A DNA stretch of 40,748 nt, from the NCBI GenBank assembly GCA_019247925.1, contig JAFBAG010000195.1:1-40748 (forward strand). Direction: 5' to 3'. The stretch comes from Pseudolabrys sp. (lineage in GTDB: Bacteria > Pseudomonadota > Alphaproteobacteria > Rhizobiales > Xanthobacteraceae). The position numbers were made by a program, and so were the translations under genes. The notes beneath the pieces were generated by a model. It saw only the letters and a list, made by a program, of their open reading frames with translations. It was not told the DNA's origin and did not search any database. Shown piece by piece: positions 30,573 through 40,748 of the stretch; position 1 is the first letter of the stretch; each line of letters opens with the position of its first letter.

Positions 30573-30602
30573 GAGCGGGGCCGGTCGCCCTGCTCTTTTT
30601 TT
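30573..30602 (+). terminator. Putative intrinsic terminator after the copper operon
   Basis: GAGCGGG-GCCGGTCG-CCCtGCTC followed by seven T; one bulged base. Confidence 0.55.
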
Positions 30603-30873
30603 AACGCCGCGGCGGGCCGAAGCCGAACATCAGATCGTCAAGCGAAACTAGGCCGTTGACGTAAATGATCGCCACGACGCCGAAAACGACGCTCGCCACT
30701 ATGGTGGTCCAAATCAGCTTGCGGCCGATACCGGCAAGCATGGGGGCGCCAGGGTCGGTGCCCTGCGCATAGCCCTCGCCTTCGTGCTGGCTCTTGATGC
30801 CGAAAGGCAAGATCGCGAACAAGACAACCCACCAGATCAAAAAGTAAATCGCGATGGCGGTGGTCGCGCGCAT
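30601..30873 (-). CDS. DUF1467 family small membrane protein
   Basis: MRATTAIAIYFLIWWVVLFAILPFGIKSQHEGEGYAQGTDPGAPMLAGIGRKLIWTTIVASVVFGVVAIIYVNG. Confidence 0.88.
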   Translation of the reverse strand: MRATTAIAIYFLIWWVVLFAILPFGIKSQHEGEGYAQGTDPGAPMLAGIGRKLIWTTIVASVVFGVVAIIYVNGLVSLDDLMFGFGPPRR

Positions 30874-30877
30874 GGCT

Positions 30878-31282
30878 TTAAGCCTGCTCGAGCTCGACCA
30901 AAGTGCCGTTGAAGTCTTTCGGATGCAGGAAGAGCACCGGCTTGCCATGCGCGCCAATTTTCGGCTCGCCGGTTCCCAGCACGCGCGCGCCACCGGCCGT
31001 CAATTTGTCTCGCGCCGCCCTGATATCCTCGACCTCGTAGCAGATGTGATGGATGCCGCCGTCAGGGTTGCGCTCTAGAAATTTCAAGATCGGCGAGTCT
31101 TGCCCGAGCGGCTCAAGCAATTCGATTTTGGTATTCGGCAGGGCAATGAAAACCGTGGTTACACCGTGCTCCGGCTGCGGGACGGCTGCGGACACCTGCG
31201 CGCCCAATGTATCGCGGTAGAGCGCCGCCGCTTTGGCGATGTCGCGCACCGCAATCGCCACATGGTTCAGCCGTCCGATCAT
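30878..31282 (-). CDS. mce: Methylmalonyl-CoA epimerase
   Basis: MIGRLNHVAIAVRDIAKAAALYRDTLGAQVS, GGIHHICYEVEDI, LFLHPKDFNGTLVELEQA. Confidence 0.93.
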   Translation of the reverse strand: MIGRLNHVAIAVRDIAKAAALYRDTLGAQVSAAVPQPEHGVTTVFIALPNTKIELLEPLGQDSPILKFLERNPDGGIHHICYEVEDIRAARDKLTAGGARVLGTGEPKIGAHGKPVLFLHPKDFNGTLVELEQA

Positions 31283-31299
31283 TGCATCCTCTTTTTCGA

Positions 31300-32967
31300 C
31301 TATATCGCCAGAACGTGAACGTGGCACATGGGCTTCTTGCCCCAGGCATTGGCCACGGCATTGCGCACGCCGCGCCGCACTGCTTCAGCTACCGTATCGG
31401 GATCGCGCCGTTTCGCGCGCGGCAGAGATTCGAAGGTTTCCAGCACGACATCGTCAACGAGATCGGCGAACAACACTCCGCCGCTGTCGCGCTCCGGAAT
31501 CCCGATCAGATCGATCTCCGGATCCGCGGCCAGCTCGCCTTTTTCAGTCAACGCCAGCGCAATGGAAATTGCGCCGGCAAAGCTCAGCCTGCGGCGATCG
31601 GCGACGGTGCGCGCCTGCGCGTCGACCAAAAGACGGCCATCTTTGTAGACGCGCCCGGCTGGCACCTCATCGATCACGCCGCTCTGCGGTGCGAGCCGCA
31701 CAAGGTCGCCGTTACGGCATAGGATCACGTCTTTCACACCGCAACGGCGCGCCAGCGCAGCGTGTTCGTGCAGATGCAAGGCCTCGCCGTGAACGGGGAC
31801 GAGAATCTGCGGCTTGACCCAGGAAATAAGCTCCTGCAACTCGCCGCGCCGCGGATGCCCGGAGACGTGAACGAGGTGGGTGCGATCGGTGATGACTTCG
31901 ATTCTCTGATCGATCAGGCCATTGATGACCCGGCCCACGGCCTTCTCGTTACCGGGGATTGTGCGCGCCGAGAAGATCACGCGGTCGCCTTTGCTCAAAG
32001 TGACTTCCGGATGTTGATCTTCCGCGATCCGCGCGAGCGCGGCCCGCGGCTCGCCCTGGCTTCCGGTGCAAAGCGCGACAACTTTGTCGGGCGGCAAATG
32101 GCCGTAAATGTCGACGCTGCGGAATTCCTGCACCCCTTCCAGATGTCCGGTCTCTCGCGCAACCTGAACGATACGCTCCATGGCGCGGCCGACCAGAACC
32201 ACTTCGCGCCCCGCCTTCTGCGCCGCCTCCGCGACAACCCGCAGCCGCCCGACATTCGAGGCAAATGTGGTCACCGCGACGCGCGCGCGGGCTGACTTGA
32301 TGAGATCCGTGAGAGTCTTGGCAACGTCGGCTTCCGAGGGCGAACGCCCTTCGCGCACCGCGTTGGTGGAATCGCCGACGAGCGCCAGACAACCCTCCTC
32401 GCCCAGCGCGCGCAGCTTAGTCTCATCAGTCGGCAAGCCGAGCGGCGGGGTTGGATCGATTTTCCAGTCGCCGGTGTGCAACACGGTCCCTGCGGAGGTG
32501 CGAATGATCAGCGCATTCGATTCCGGAATGGAATGGGCCATCGAAACCAGTTCGACGTCGAAAGGACCGGCATTGAACCGGCCGCCGACCGGAATAATCG
32601 TTACTGGTATTTCCGGCGCGCCAGGCTCGCTGGCTCGCTTGGCTTCAAGCAAGGCGGCCGTGAATGGTGTCGCGTAGAGCGGCACCTTCAATTGCGGCCA
32701 AAGGTCGAGCACGGCGCCGAAATGGTCCTCATGGGCATGGGTGAGCACGATGCCTGCGATATTGCGCCGTTCTTCGGCGAGAAAACGAACGTCCGGCATG
32801 ATCAAATCGACGCCGGGCAGTTGCTCTTCCTGCGCGAATGACACACCGAGATCGACGATCAGCCAGCTGCGCCGCGGCGCGCCGATTCCGTAGATCGACA
32901 AGTTCATGCCGATCTCGCCGACGCCTCCCAGGGGCGCGAACACCAGCTCTTTTGGGCCGCCATTCAT
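31300..32967 (-). CDS. rnj: Ribonuclease J
   Basis: LTHAHEDHFGAVLDLWPQL (HxHxDH), ALCTGSQGEPRAALARIA, HVSGHPRRGELQELISWVKPQILVPVHGE. Confidence 0.95.
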   Translation of the reverse strand: MNGGPKELVFAPLGGVGEIGMNLSIYGIGAPRRSWLIVDLGVSFAQEEQLPGVDLIMPDVRFLAEERRNIAGIVLTHAHEDHFGAVLDLWPQLKVPLYATPFTAALLEAKRASEPGAPEIPVTIIPVGGRFNAGPFDVELVSMAHSIPESNALIIRTSAGTVLHTGDWKIDPTPPLGLPTDETKLRALGEEGCLALVGDSTNAVREGRSPSEADVAKTLTDLIKSARARVAVTTFASNVGRLRVVAEAAQKAGREVVLVGRAMERIVQVARETGHLEGVQEFRSVDIYGHLPPDKVVALCTGSQGEPRAALARIAEDQHPEVTLSKGDRVIFSARTIPGNEKAVGRVINGLIDQRIEVITDRTHLVHVSGHPRRGELQELISWVKPQILVPVHGEALHLHEHAALARRCGVKDVILCRNGDLVRLAPQSGVIDEVPAGRVYKDGRLLVDAQARTVADRRRLSFAGAISIALALTEKGELAADPEIDLIGIPERDSGGVLFADLVDDVVLETFESLPRAKRRDPDTVAEAVRRGVRNAVANAWGKKPMCHVHVLAI

Positions 32968-33710
32968 GGACCAATCCCAAAGACTTCACCGGCCGCGATG
33001 TTTTCGCATCCTGTTGCAGTTTTCAGGAGCAAATGGCCCGTTTCGTCGATTCCGTCGAACTGGCCCGTCAACTCCCGTTCAGGGAGGCGAACGCGGATGG
33101 CGTCGTGTAACCCGGCTGCATAGCGAAGCCATTCGGCGCGAATGGAGGCAAAGCCTCGCCCCGCCTGCCACTGCGCGATGCGCAATCCCATCGCACGTAC
33201 GAGGAGCAGCAAGACCTGTTCGGCAGGGGCATCGAGATTTTCGGCTTTCAGGTCAGTGGCGGGAAAAATGGTTTGTACTGGATGGCTGGTGCAATTAACG
33301 CCGATCCCGACCGCAACCGAAAAACGCGGAGTGTTTTCTGCCTCGATCAGAATGCCGGCGACCTTTTTGCCGCCGATCAGCACATCATTCGGCCATTTCA
33401 ACCTTGGATCCAGCGTGGCGTGGCACGCCGTCAAGGCATCGCGCAGCGCGAGCCCGGCAACAAACGAGAGTTGCGCCGCCACGCTGGGCGGTGACGGCTC
33501 GGTCACGAGTAATGTTGCGTAGAGATTGCCGGGCGGCGAAACCCATTCGTTGCCGCGGCGGCCGCGTCCCGCCGTTTGTTGCCCGGCGCTGACCCACAAC
33601 GGGCCACGTTCGCCGCCGCGCGCGAGCGTCAGCGCCTCGGCATTGGTGGAGCCGAGCGTGTCGTAATGTTTGTGCCGGACCCCCGCCAGGTCCGTGGCGT
33701 CGCGGTTCAT
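32964..33710 (-). CDS. birA: Biotin-[acetyl-CoA-carboxylase] ligase (no N-terminal HTH)
   Basis: LGSTNAEALTLARGG, AGQQTAGRGRRGNEWVSPPGNLYAT, KWPNDVLIGGKKVAGILIEAE, GIGVNC. Confidence 0.95.
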   Translation of the reverse strand: MNRDATDLAGVRHKHYDTLGSTNAEALTLARGGERGPLWVSAGQQTAGRGRRGNEWVSPPGNLYATLLVTEPSPPSVAAQLSFVAGLALRDALTACHATLDPRLKWPNDVLIGGKKVAGILIEAENTPRFSVAVGIGVNCTSHPVQTIFPATDLKAENLDAPAEQVLLLLVRAMGLRIAQWQAGRGFASIRAEWLRYAAGLHDAIRVRLPERELTGQFDGIDETGHLLLKTATGCENIAAGEVFGIGP

Positions 33711-33722
33711 TCCTGTGCGGCG

Positions 33723-35159
33723 CTAGAACAGCGATTTCGCCGCCGCGCTCGCGGCGCCGATCAGTGGCGCCGGATAGACAAAAAACAGAAGGTTGCTCAG
33801 GCCGCCAATCGCAAGAACGAGCCGCAATGATCCCGGCATCGGCGCAAAGCCGCGCGCCGGCTCGTCGAAGTACATGATCTTGACGATCAACAGGTAGTAG
33901 TAAGCGCCAACCACGCTGGTGAGCACGCCAACAACCGCCAGCGTGTAAAGGCCGGCGTTGATCGCAGCGAGGAATACGTAGAATTTGGCGAAGAAGCCGG
34001 CGAGCGGCGGAATGCCGGCGAGCGAAAACAAGAGCGCCGCAAGCATGAACGCGATGGTCGGATGCGTGCGGGCAAGGCCCGACAGGTCGTAGATGTTTTC
34101 GACCAGCACGCCGTCGCGACGCATCGACAGCACGACCGCAAAGGTGCCGAGCGTCATCGCCACATAAATGGCGACATAAATCAAAACCCCTTGCACGCCT
34201 TCCACCGAGCCTGCGGCGAGGCCGACAAGAGCAAAACCCATGTGACCGATGGACGAATAGGCAAGAAGCCGCTTGATATTGCGCTGACCGATTGCCGCGA
34301 AGGAGCCAAGAGCCATCGAGGCGATGGCGACAAAGACCACGATCTGCTGCCACTGCTCGGTGATGCCGGGAAACGCCACGATGCTGGCGCGCACGAACAT
34401 GGCAATGCCGGCGACTTTCGGCGCGGCCGCGAAGAACGCGGTGACCGGCGTGGGCGCTCCCTCATACACGTCGGGCGTCCACATATGGAACGGCACAGCG
34501 GAAATCTTGAAGCAGAAGCCGACGAACAGGAAGACGAGGCCAAAAATCAGACCGAGTGGGGGCGCGCCCTGCCCCGCGGCTTTGGCGATGCCAGCGAATG
34601 AGATCGTGCCGGTAAAGCCATAGATCAGCGAAGCGCCGTAAAGCAGCATCCCTGACGACAATGCGCCGAGCACAAAATACTTCAGCCCGGCTTCGGTCGA
34701 GCGAACGTTGTCGCGGTCAAAGGCGGCGATCACGTAGAGCGCCAGACTCATCATTTCGAGGCCGAGATAAAGCGCGATGAGGTCCGCCGCCGAAATCAAC
34801 ACCAGCATGCCGAGCGACGACAGCAGGATCAGCGGGCCGTATTCGAATTTTTGCAGGCGCTCGACCTTCAAGAAATTCAGCGACAGCAGCATCGCACCCA
34901 CGGAGCCCGCCAGTGTCAGCAGCTTCAAGAACCGCGCGAAATCGTCGACGATGAAGCTGTCGCCGAAGAACGTGTGCCGGCCGGGCGGAATCATCACTAC
35001 GAATGCGCCGACCGCGATCAGAACGAAGATGGTGAGGACGTTGACCGTGCGAGCGCTGCCCTCGCCCTGCATCACTCCGGCCAGCAGCAGCACCATGGCG
35101 CCGATCGCCAGCGCCAGTTCCGGCAGCAGTGGTAGATAACTTGAATAGACCACACTCAT
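33723..35159 (-). CDS. nuoN: NADH-quinone oxidoreductase subunit N
   Basis: [72 protein letters not shown]. Confidence 0.97.
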   Translation of the reverse strand: MSVVYSSYLPLLPELALAIGAMVLLLAGVMQGEGSARTVNVLTIFVLIAVGAFVVMIPPGRHTFFGDSFIVDDFARFLKLLTLAGSVGAMLLSLNFLKVERLQKFEYGPLILLSSLGMLVLISAADLIALYLGLEMMSLALYVIAAFDRDNVRSTEAGLKYFVLGALSSGMLLYGASLIYGFTGTISFAGIAKAAGQGAPPLGLIFGLVFLFVGFCFKISAVPFHMWTPDVYEGAPTPVTAFFAAAPKVAGIAMFVRASIVAFPGITEQWQQIVVFVAIASMALGSFAAIGQRNIKRLLAYSSIGHMGFALVGLAAGSVEGVQGVLIYVAIYVAMTLGTFAVVLSMRRDGVLVENIYDLSGLARTHPTIAFMLAALLFSLAGIPPLAGFFAKFYVFLAAINAGLYTLAVVGVLTSVVGAYYYLLIVKIMYFDEPARGFAPMPGSLRLVLAIGGLSNLLFFVYPAPLIGAASAAAKSLF

Positions 35160-36658
35160 GGCAGTCCCGCCGTTTTGCCGGGCGTTTTCACCGCCAGATT
35201 GTAGTGCTCGACGAGCTGCGCCACCGATGCCGCGGACATGTCCAGTACAGGCTTGGGTGCCACGCCAAACAGGATTGTGAGGACGACTAGCGGCAGGAAG
35301 ATCACAAGCTCGCGCAGCCCGAGGTCCTTGATGCCAGCGAGCGCGGGCTTTTCCAGCGCGCCAAAAATCATTTTACGGTAGAGCCAGAGCGCGTAGCACG
35401 CCGACAAAATCAAGCCGAGCGTCGCCAACGCGGCAACATTCGGGTTCACCTTGAACGTGCCGATCAGCGTCAGGAATTCGCCGACGAAGCCCGACGTACC
35501 CGGCAGTCCGACATTGGCCATGGTGAACAGCATGAACACGGCCGCGTAGACCGGCATGCGGTTGACCAGTCCGCCATAGGCGGCGATCTCGCGGGTATGG
35601 ATACGGTCATAGACGACGCCGACACAGAGGAAGAGCGCGCCCGACACGATGCCGTGCGACACCATCTGGAAAATGCCGCCCGCAATACCCTGCGTCGTCG
35701 CCGCAAAAATACCCATCGTGACGAAGCCCATATGCGCCACTGACGAATAGGCGATGAGCTTTTTCACGTCCTCCTGCATCAAGGCGACGAGCGAAGTGTA
35801 AACGATAGCGACCACGGACAGCGCGAATACGATCGGCGCGAAATCGTGCGAGGCCGCGGGGAACATCGGCAGCGAGAAGCGGAGGAATCCGTAACCGCCC
35901 ATCTTCAGCAGGATCGCCGCGAGAATGACGGAGCCCGCCGTCGGCGCCTCGACATGCGCATCCGGGAGCCACGTGTGAACCGGCCACATCGGCATTTTCA
36001 CCGCGAATGAGGCGAAGAACGCCACCCAAGCCCATTTTTGCAGATTGAGCGGGAATTCGTGGCGCAGCAGCACAGTGATATCCGTCGAGCCCGCTTGCCA
36101 GTACATCGCCATGATCGCGAGCAGCATCAGCACCGAGCCGAGCAGCGTGTAGAGGAAGAACTTGAAGCTCGCATAGACGCGGCGCGGCCCGCCCCACACG
36201 CCAATGATGAGAAACATCGGGATGAGGCCGCCTTCAAAGAACAGATAGAAAAGAACGAGATCGAGTGCGGAAAACGTGCCGACCATCAAGGTCTCGAGCA
36301 CCAGGAAGGCGATCATATATTCCTTCACGCGCTTCTGGATCGCGGTCCAGCTGGCGATGATGCAGATCGGCATCAAGGCCGTCGTGAGGATTACGAAGGG
36401 CAAGGAAATGCCATCGACGCCCATGTGGTAGTTGGCAAAACCAAGCCAGGGATGCTTCTCGACGAACTGGAATTCGGCGACCGCCGGGTCGAAGCGCATG
36501 ACCATCGCGAGCGAAATGCCGAAGGTGACCAAGGTCGTCCACAGCGCCACCCAGCGTGCAGTGCCGTTGCCGGTCGGATCGTCGCGCCGCACCAGCATGA
36601 TGAAGAGCGCGCCGACGAACGGCAGGAACGTCGTGACGGAGAGGATAGGCCAATTCAT
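35156..36658 (-). CDS. nuoM: NADH-quinone oxidoreductase subunit M (start [19 protein letters not shown] at 36658)
   Basis: [58 protein letters not shown]. Confidence 0.97.
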   Translation of the reverse strand: MNWPILSVTTFLPFVGALFIMLVRRDDPTGNGTARWVALWTTLVTFGISLAMVMRFDPAVAEFQFVEKHPWLGFANYHMGVDGISLPFVILTTALMPICIIASWTAIQKRVKEYMIAFLVLETLMVGTFSALDLVLFYLFFEGGLIPMFLIIGVWGGPRRVYASFKFFLYTLLGSVLMLLAIMAMYWQAGSTDITVLLRHEFPLNLQKWAWVAFFASFAVKMPMWPVHTWLPDAHVEAPTAGSVILAAILLKMGGYGFLRFSLPMFPAASHDFAPIVFALSVVAIVYTSLVALMQEDVKKLIAYSSVAHMGFVTMGIFAATTQGIAGGIFQMVSHGIVSGALFLCVGVVYDRIHTREIAAYGGLVNRMPVYAAVFMLFTMANVGLPGTSGFVGEFLTLIGTFKVNPNVAALATLGLILSACYALWLYRKMIFGALEKPALAGIKDLGLRELVIFLPLVVLTILFGVAPKPVLDMSAASVAQLVEHYNLAVKTPGKTAGLP

Positions 36659-38754
36659 TAGTGGCCTCCCCGCGCGAACATGAACCAGGTGATGAACGAC
36701 GCCGCGCCAATCAGCATGGCGAAGGCGTAATGGTAGAGATAGCCGGTCTGCAGCCGCACGACGTTTCTGGTCACGTCGAGCACCCGCGCCGACACGCCGT
36801 CGGGCCCGAAACCATCGATCAGCCAGCCGTCGCCGCGCTTCCACAATGTCTGCCCCAGCCACTTGGTCGGCCGCACGAAAATGACATCGTAAAGCTCGTC
36901 GAAGTACCACTTCTTGAGCAGAAAGCGGTAAAGGACGTCGTGCTGGCGCGCGAGCTCAACCGGAATATCCGGACGGCGAATGTAGAACTGCCACGCCACC
37001 AGGAACCCGACAGCCATCAATATGGTCGGCGCAATCGCGACATGCAGCGGCACGTGGTGGATCTCGTCGAGAATCTTGTTGTCCTTGGCGAAGGACAATG
37101 ACTCCCGGAAAAAGTGCGCGACGCCGTGGCCGGCGAAGATTTCCTTGAAGGGCAATCCGGCGAGGACCGACCCCAGCGCGAGGATGCCGAGCGGGATCAG
37201 CATTACGTAGGGGCTTTCGTGCGCGGCCTTGTAGTGCGCCTCATCATGCGGCGCGCCGTGGAAGGTCTTGAAGATCAGCCGCCACGAATAAAACGACGTC
37301 AGCAACGCCGCGGCCGCCGTGCAGATAAAGCCGTAAAGCGCCATCGGATTGTGGGAAACGAAGGCGCTCTCGATGATCGCGTCCTTCGAGAAATAGCCCG
37401 CAGTGAGCGGAAAGCCGGTCAGCGCCAGGGTGCCGATCACCATCACGATATAAGTGAACGGGATACGGTCCTTCAGTCCGCCCATATTCCGAATGTCCTG
37501 CTCGTGATGCATCGCGTGGATCACCGAGCCCGAGCCGAGGAACAGGAGCGCCTTGAAGAAGGCGTGGGTGAAAAGGTGGAACATCCCAATCGAATAGGCG
37601 CCCACGCCCATCGCCACGAACATGTAGCCGAGCTGCGAGCACGTCGAATAGGCGACGATGCGCTTGATGTCGTTCTGCACGAGACCGATCGTCGCTGCGA
37701 ATAGCGCCGTGGTCGCGCCAATGAAGACCACAAATGTCTGGGCGTGCGGAGCCAGTTCAAAGAGGGGCGACAATCGCGCCACCATGAAGACGCCGGCCGT
37801 CACCATGGTCGCGGCATGAATGAGCGCCGAAACCGGCGTCGGACCTTCCATGGCGTCCGGCAACCAGGTGTGCAGCAGGAATTGCGCCGACTTGCCCATC
37901 GCGCCCATGAAAAGCAGCAGGCAGATCGCGGTAAGTGCGTTGAACTGAAAGCCGAAGAAGCTCAGCGTCTTGCCCGCCATGGCCGGGCCCTGCGCGAAGG
38001 CCGTGTCGAGATCGACCGCGCCGGCAAGCGCGAACACGCCAAAAATGCCGAGCGCAAAACCGAAGTCGCCGACGCGGTTGACGACGAAGGCCTTGATCGC
38101 CGCTGCGTTGGCTTCGGGCTTCTGGTACCAGAAGCCGATCAGCAGATAACTGGCAAGACCAACGCCCTCCCAGCCGAAGAAGAGCTGGACGAGGTTGTCC
38201 GACGTCACCAGCATCAACATCGCGAAAGTGAACAGCGACAGATAAGCGAAAAACCGCGGCCGGTGCGGGTCTTCGTGCATGTAGCCGATCGAATAGAGAT
38301 GTACCAAGGCAGAGACCGTATTGACGACGACAAGCATCACCGCTGTCAGAGTGTCGATACGCAGTGACCAGTCCACTTTGAGGTCGCCCGACGTCATCCA
38401 GTTGAACACCGGGACGCGGGCGTCTTGCTGGCCAAATCCCACCTGCACGAAAGCAATCCACGACAGGATTGCCGAGACGATGAGCAGGGTCGTGGTGATG
38501 AGCTCGGCGCTGCGCGACCCCGCCGCGGCAGGTTCGCCGCCATGCGCATGACCATCGTCCTCGTGGTGCGCGTGATGAATAACGCCCCCGCCGTGCACGC
38601 CCGGGGCGCCGTGATGCGGGCCGTGGTCAGCCGCATCGTTCTCCGCGCCCCGCGGCGGGCCCTCGCCGCCCCAGCGCGCCCGCGCGCCGGCAAGCGAAAT
38701 CACCGCCGCGATGATGGCGCCAAATAAGGGAAGGAAAACGATCGCCTGATACAT
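36658..38754 (-). CDS. nuoL: NADH-quinone oxidoreductase subunit L
   Basis: [65 protein letters not shown]; His-rich loop near the N-terminus. Confidence 0.97.
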   Translation of the reverse strand: MYQAIVFLPLFGAIIAAVISLAGARARWGGEGPPRGAENDAADHGPHHGAPGVHGGGVIHHAHHEDDGHAHGGEPAAAGSRSAELITTTLLIVSAILSWIAFVQVGFGQQDARVPVFNWMTSGDLKVDWSLRIDTLTAVMLVVVNTVSALVHLYSIGYMHEDPHRPRFFAYLSLFTFAMLMLVTSDNLVQLFFGWEGVGLASYLLIGFWYQKPEANAAAIKAFVVNRVGDFGFALGIFGVFALAGAVDLDTAFAQGPAMAGKTLSFFGFQFNALTAICLLLFMGAMGKSAQFLLHTWLPDAMEGPTPVSALIHAATMVTAGVFMVARLSPLFELAPHAQTFVVFIGATTALFAATIGLVQNDIKRIVAYSTCSQLGYMFVAMGVGAYSIGMFHLFTHAFFKALLFLGSGSVIHAMHHEQDIRNMGGLKDRIPFTYIVMVIGTLALTGFPLTAGYFSKDAIIESAFVSHNPMALYGFICTAAAALLTSFYSWRLIFKTFHGAPHDEAHYKAAHESPYVMLIPLGILALGSVLAGLPFKEIFAGHGVAHFFRESLSFAKDNKILDEIHHVPLHVAIAPTILMAVGFLVAWQFYIRRPDIPVELARQHDVLYRFLLKKWYFDELYDVIFVRPTKWLGQTLWKRGDGWLIDGFGPDGVSARVLDVTRNVVRLQTGYLYHYAFAMLIGAASFITWFMFARGGH

Positions 38755-38761
38755 GGTCGCG

Positions 38762-39070
38762 CTAGCCTCGCATCAGGTTGATGTCCTCAACCGCGATTGA
38801 GCCGCGGTTGCGGAAAAACACGACAAGAATAGCGAGACCGATCGCGGCTTCCGCAGCGGCGACGGTAAGCACCAGCAGGGCGAATATTTGGCCGACGATG
38901 TCACCAAGATGGGTCGAGAAGGCGACCAGGTTGATGTTGACCGCGAGAAGGATCAGCTCGATCGACATCAGGATAATGATGACGTTTTTCCGATTGAGGA
39001 AAATGCCGAAGATCCCGAGCGTGAACAGGATCGCGGCGACCGAAAGATAATGGCCGAGACCAATGCTCAT
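38762..39070 (-). CDS. nuoK: NADH-quinone oxidoreductase subunit K
   Basis: [59 protein letters not shown]. Confidence 0.97.
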   Translation of the reverse strand: MSIGLGHYLSVAAILFTLGIFGIFLNRKNVIIILMSIELILLAVNINLVAFSTHLGDIVGQIFALLVLTVAAAEAAIGLAILVVFFRNRGSIAVEDINLMRG

Positions 39071-39675
39071 GGTTCCAGCCCCTGCCCGGCGCGCACCTTG
39101 CGGATTTCGATGGCGGTCGCCGGCGTGCGCGCGTTTTGCGCGGGAATGCTTTGCCGTCGCACACGCTCGCGATGATGCAGCGTCAGGACGATCGCGCCAA
39201 TCATCGAGATCAGCAGCACAATGCCCGCGGCCTGGAAGTAATAGACATAGCGCGTGTAGAGGACGAGGCCGATCGCTTCAGTGTTGTCGACATTGGTCGC
39301 GGCCGCGGCGCTGGCTTGCGGCAGGTTTCCTGAAATCGTCCAGGCGCCTACGACAAGCAGCAGCTCCGCCAGAAAAATGCCGCCGACCAGCAGGCCAAAC
39401 GGCAAATATTGCAATACGCCCTGTTTAAGCTCCGAAAAGTCGACGTCGAGCATCATCACGACGAACAGGAACAGCACGGCGACCGCGCCGACATAGACGA
39501 CGATGAGGATCATCGCCAGAAACTCCGCGCCCATCAGCACAAACAGGCCCGCGGCGTTGACGAAGGCGAGAATGAGATAGAGCACCGAATGAACCGGGTT
39601 TTTCGCCGCGATAACCATGAAGGCCGAGGCGACGCAGACGCCGGCGAAGAGATAAAAGAACAAGGCGGTGACCAT
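39067..39675 (-). CDS. nuoJ: NADH-quinone oxidoreductase subunit J
   Basis: [57 protein letters not shown]. Confidence 0.96.
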   Translation of the reverse strand: MVTALFFYLFAGVCVASAFMVIAAKNPVHSVLYLILAFVNAAGLFVLMGAEFLAMILIVVYVGAVAVLFLFVVMMLDVDFSELKQGVLQYLPFGLLVGGIFLAELLLVVGAWTISGNLPQASAAAATNVDNTEAIGLVLYTRYVYYFQAAGIVLLISMIGAIVLTLHHRERVRRQSIPAQNARTPATAIEIRKVRAGQGLEP

Positions 39676-39681
39676 CGTCGA

Positions 39682-40170
39682 TTACCTGTACGGCGCGTCG
39701 AGCGCGATGTTCTTCGCGATCTCACGCTCCCAGCGGTCGCCATTCGCGAGCAACCGCTCCTTGTCGTAATAGAGCTCTTCGCGGGTCTCAGTGGCGAATT
39801 CAAAGTTCGGTCCCTCAACGATGGCGTCGACCGGGCACGCTTCCTGGCAAAGCCCGCAGTAAATGCACTTCACCATGTCGATGTCGTAGCGCGTGGTGCG
39901 CCGCGTGCCGTCATTGCGGCGCGGGCCCGCTTCGATGGTGATGGCCTGCGCCGGGCAAACCGCCTCGCACAGTTTGCAGGCGATGCACCGTTCCTCGCCG
40001 TTCGGATAGCGGCGCAACGCGTGCTCTCCGCGGAAGCGCGGCGAAATCGGGTTTTTCTCGAACGGGTAATTGATGGTGGGCTTGGCCTTGAAAAAGTAGC
40101 GCATCGCCAGGAAGAACCCGGAGACGAACTCCCACAGGAAAATGGCCTTGGCCGCGCGATCGAGACGCAT
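39682..40170 (-). CDS. nuoI: NADH-quinone oxidoreductase subunit I (start [23 protein letters not shown] at 40170)
   Basis: Two 4Fe-4S motifs: [16 protein letters not shown] and [16 protein letters not shown]. Confidence 0.97.
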   Translation of the reverse strand: MRLDRAAKAIFLWEFVSGFFLAMRYFFKAKPTINYPFEKNPISPRFRGEHALRRYPNGEERCIACKLCEAVCPAQAITIEAGPRRNDGTRRTTRYDIDMVKCIYCGLCQEACPVDAIVEGPNFEFATETREELYYDKERLLANGDRWEREIAKNIALDAPYR

Positions 40171-40748
40171 CACGGACCTCCCTGCGGCGCGAGCAAGCCG
40201 AATGGCAGTCCGAACTGGACGACCGCAGCGACCACGACCACCATCGCCAGCGACAGCGGCAGAAATACTTTCCAGCCAAGCCGCATCAATTGGTCGTAGC
40301 GGTAGCGCGGCACGATCGCCTTCGCCATCGCGAACAAAAAGAACATGAAGAACAGCTTGAGCAGGAACCACACGATGCCCGGCACCCAGGTGAAGGGCGC
40401 GAAGGGCACAGGCGGCAACCAGCCGCCGAGGAACAAGATCGTCGCCATCGCGCACATCGTGCAGATCGCGACATATTCGCCCAGCATAAGGAGGAGGTAC
40501 GGCGTCGAGCCGTATTCGACCATGAAGCCGGCGACGAGCTCGGATTCCGCCTCGACGAGGTCGAATGGCGGCCGGTTGGTTTCAGCGAGCGCCGAAACGT
40601 AAAACACAACGAACATCGGAAAGAGCGGCAGCCAGTACCAGCCGAGCATGCCGAAGCGGGTGTCCTGCGCCTCGACGATTTCAGACAGGTTTAGCGAACC
40701 GGCCACCAGCAGCACGGTGATGATGACGAAGCCGATCGAGACCTCGTA
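40170..40748 (-). CDS. nuoH: NADH-quinone oxidoreductase subunit H, C-terminal part (runs off the right edge)
   Basis: Frame open to window edge: ...[44 protein letters not shown]. Confidence 0.96.
   Translation of the reverse strand, partial: YEVSIGFVIITVLLVAGSLNLSEIVEAQDTRFGMLGWYWLPLFPMFVVFYVSALAETNRPPFDLVEAESELVAGFMVEYGSTPYLLLMLGEYVAICTMCAMATILFLGGWLPPVPFAPFTWVPGIVWFLLKLFFMFFLFAMAKAIVPRYRYDQLMRLGWKVFLPLSLAMVVVVAAVVQFGLPFGLLAPQGGP

Overview
GC-rich alphaproteobacterial chromosome; gene order and protein families suggest Hyphomicrobiales/Bradyrhizobiaceae-Xanthobacteraceae relatives (inference). Most of the window is conserved core genome. On the minus strand: comEC (partial at the left edge, absent from the ORF track because it has no stop in the window) and glnS. 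On the plus strand: gltX and gltA. Then on the minus strand: lpxB, lpxI, lpxA, fabZ, lpxD, bamA, rseP, dxr, cdsA, uppS, frr, pyrH, tsf, rpsB, dnaE, lolD, a lolC/E-like gene and proS. A plus-strand copper module follows (DUF2946-like, YcnI/DUF1775, CopC-CopD). The right end is minus-strand: DUF1467, mce, rnj, birA and nuoN-M-L-K-J-I-H (nuoH partial at the right edge). No tRNA, rRNA, CRISPR or transposon was recognised. Two observations stand out. (1) Between dnaE and lolD there is a compact unit missed by the ORF track. A TTGACA promoter carries two back-to-back alphaproteobacterial LexA/SOS boxes (GAACN7GAAC and GTTCN7GTTC). It drives a 32-aa single-transmembrane microprotein, MFRALIQDAAALASLALFGGMIVIWSQVLTNL, and ends at a perfect 10-bp-stem intrinsic terminator. 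This is a candidate SOS-induced membrane micropeptide with the architecture of Caulobacter SidA. (2) The LpxD encoded in the lpx cluster lacks both histidines equivalent to E. coli H239 and H276 (Gln and Arg instead, with the 37-residue spacing preserved), and it stops right after the beta-helix without the usual C-terminal extension. It may be a pseudo- or neofunctional acyltransferase.
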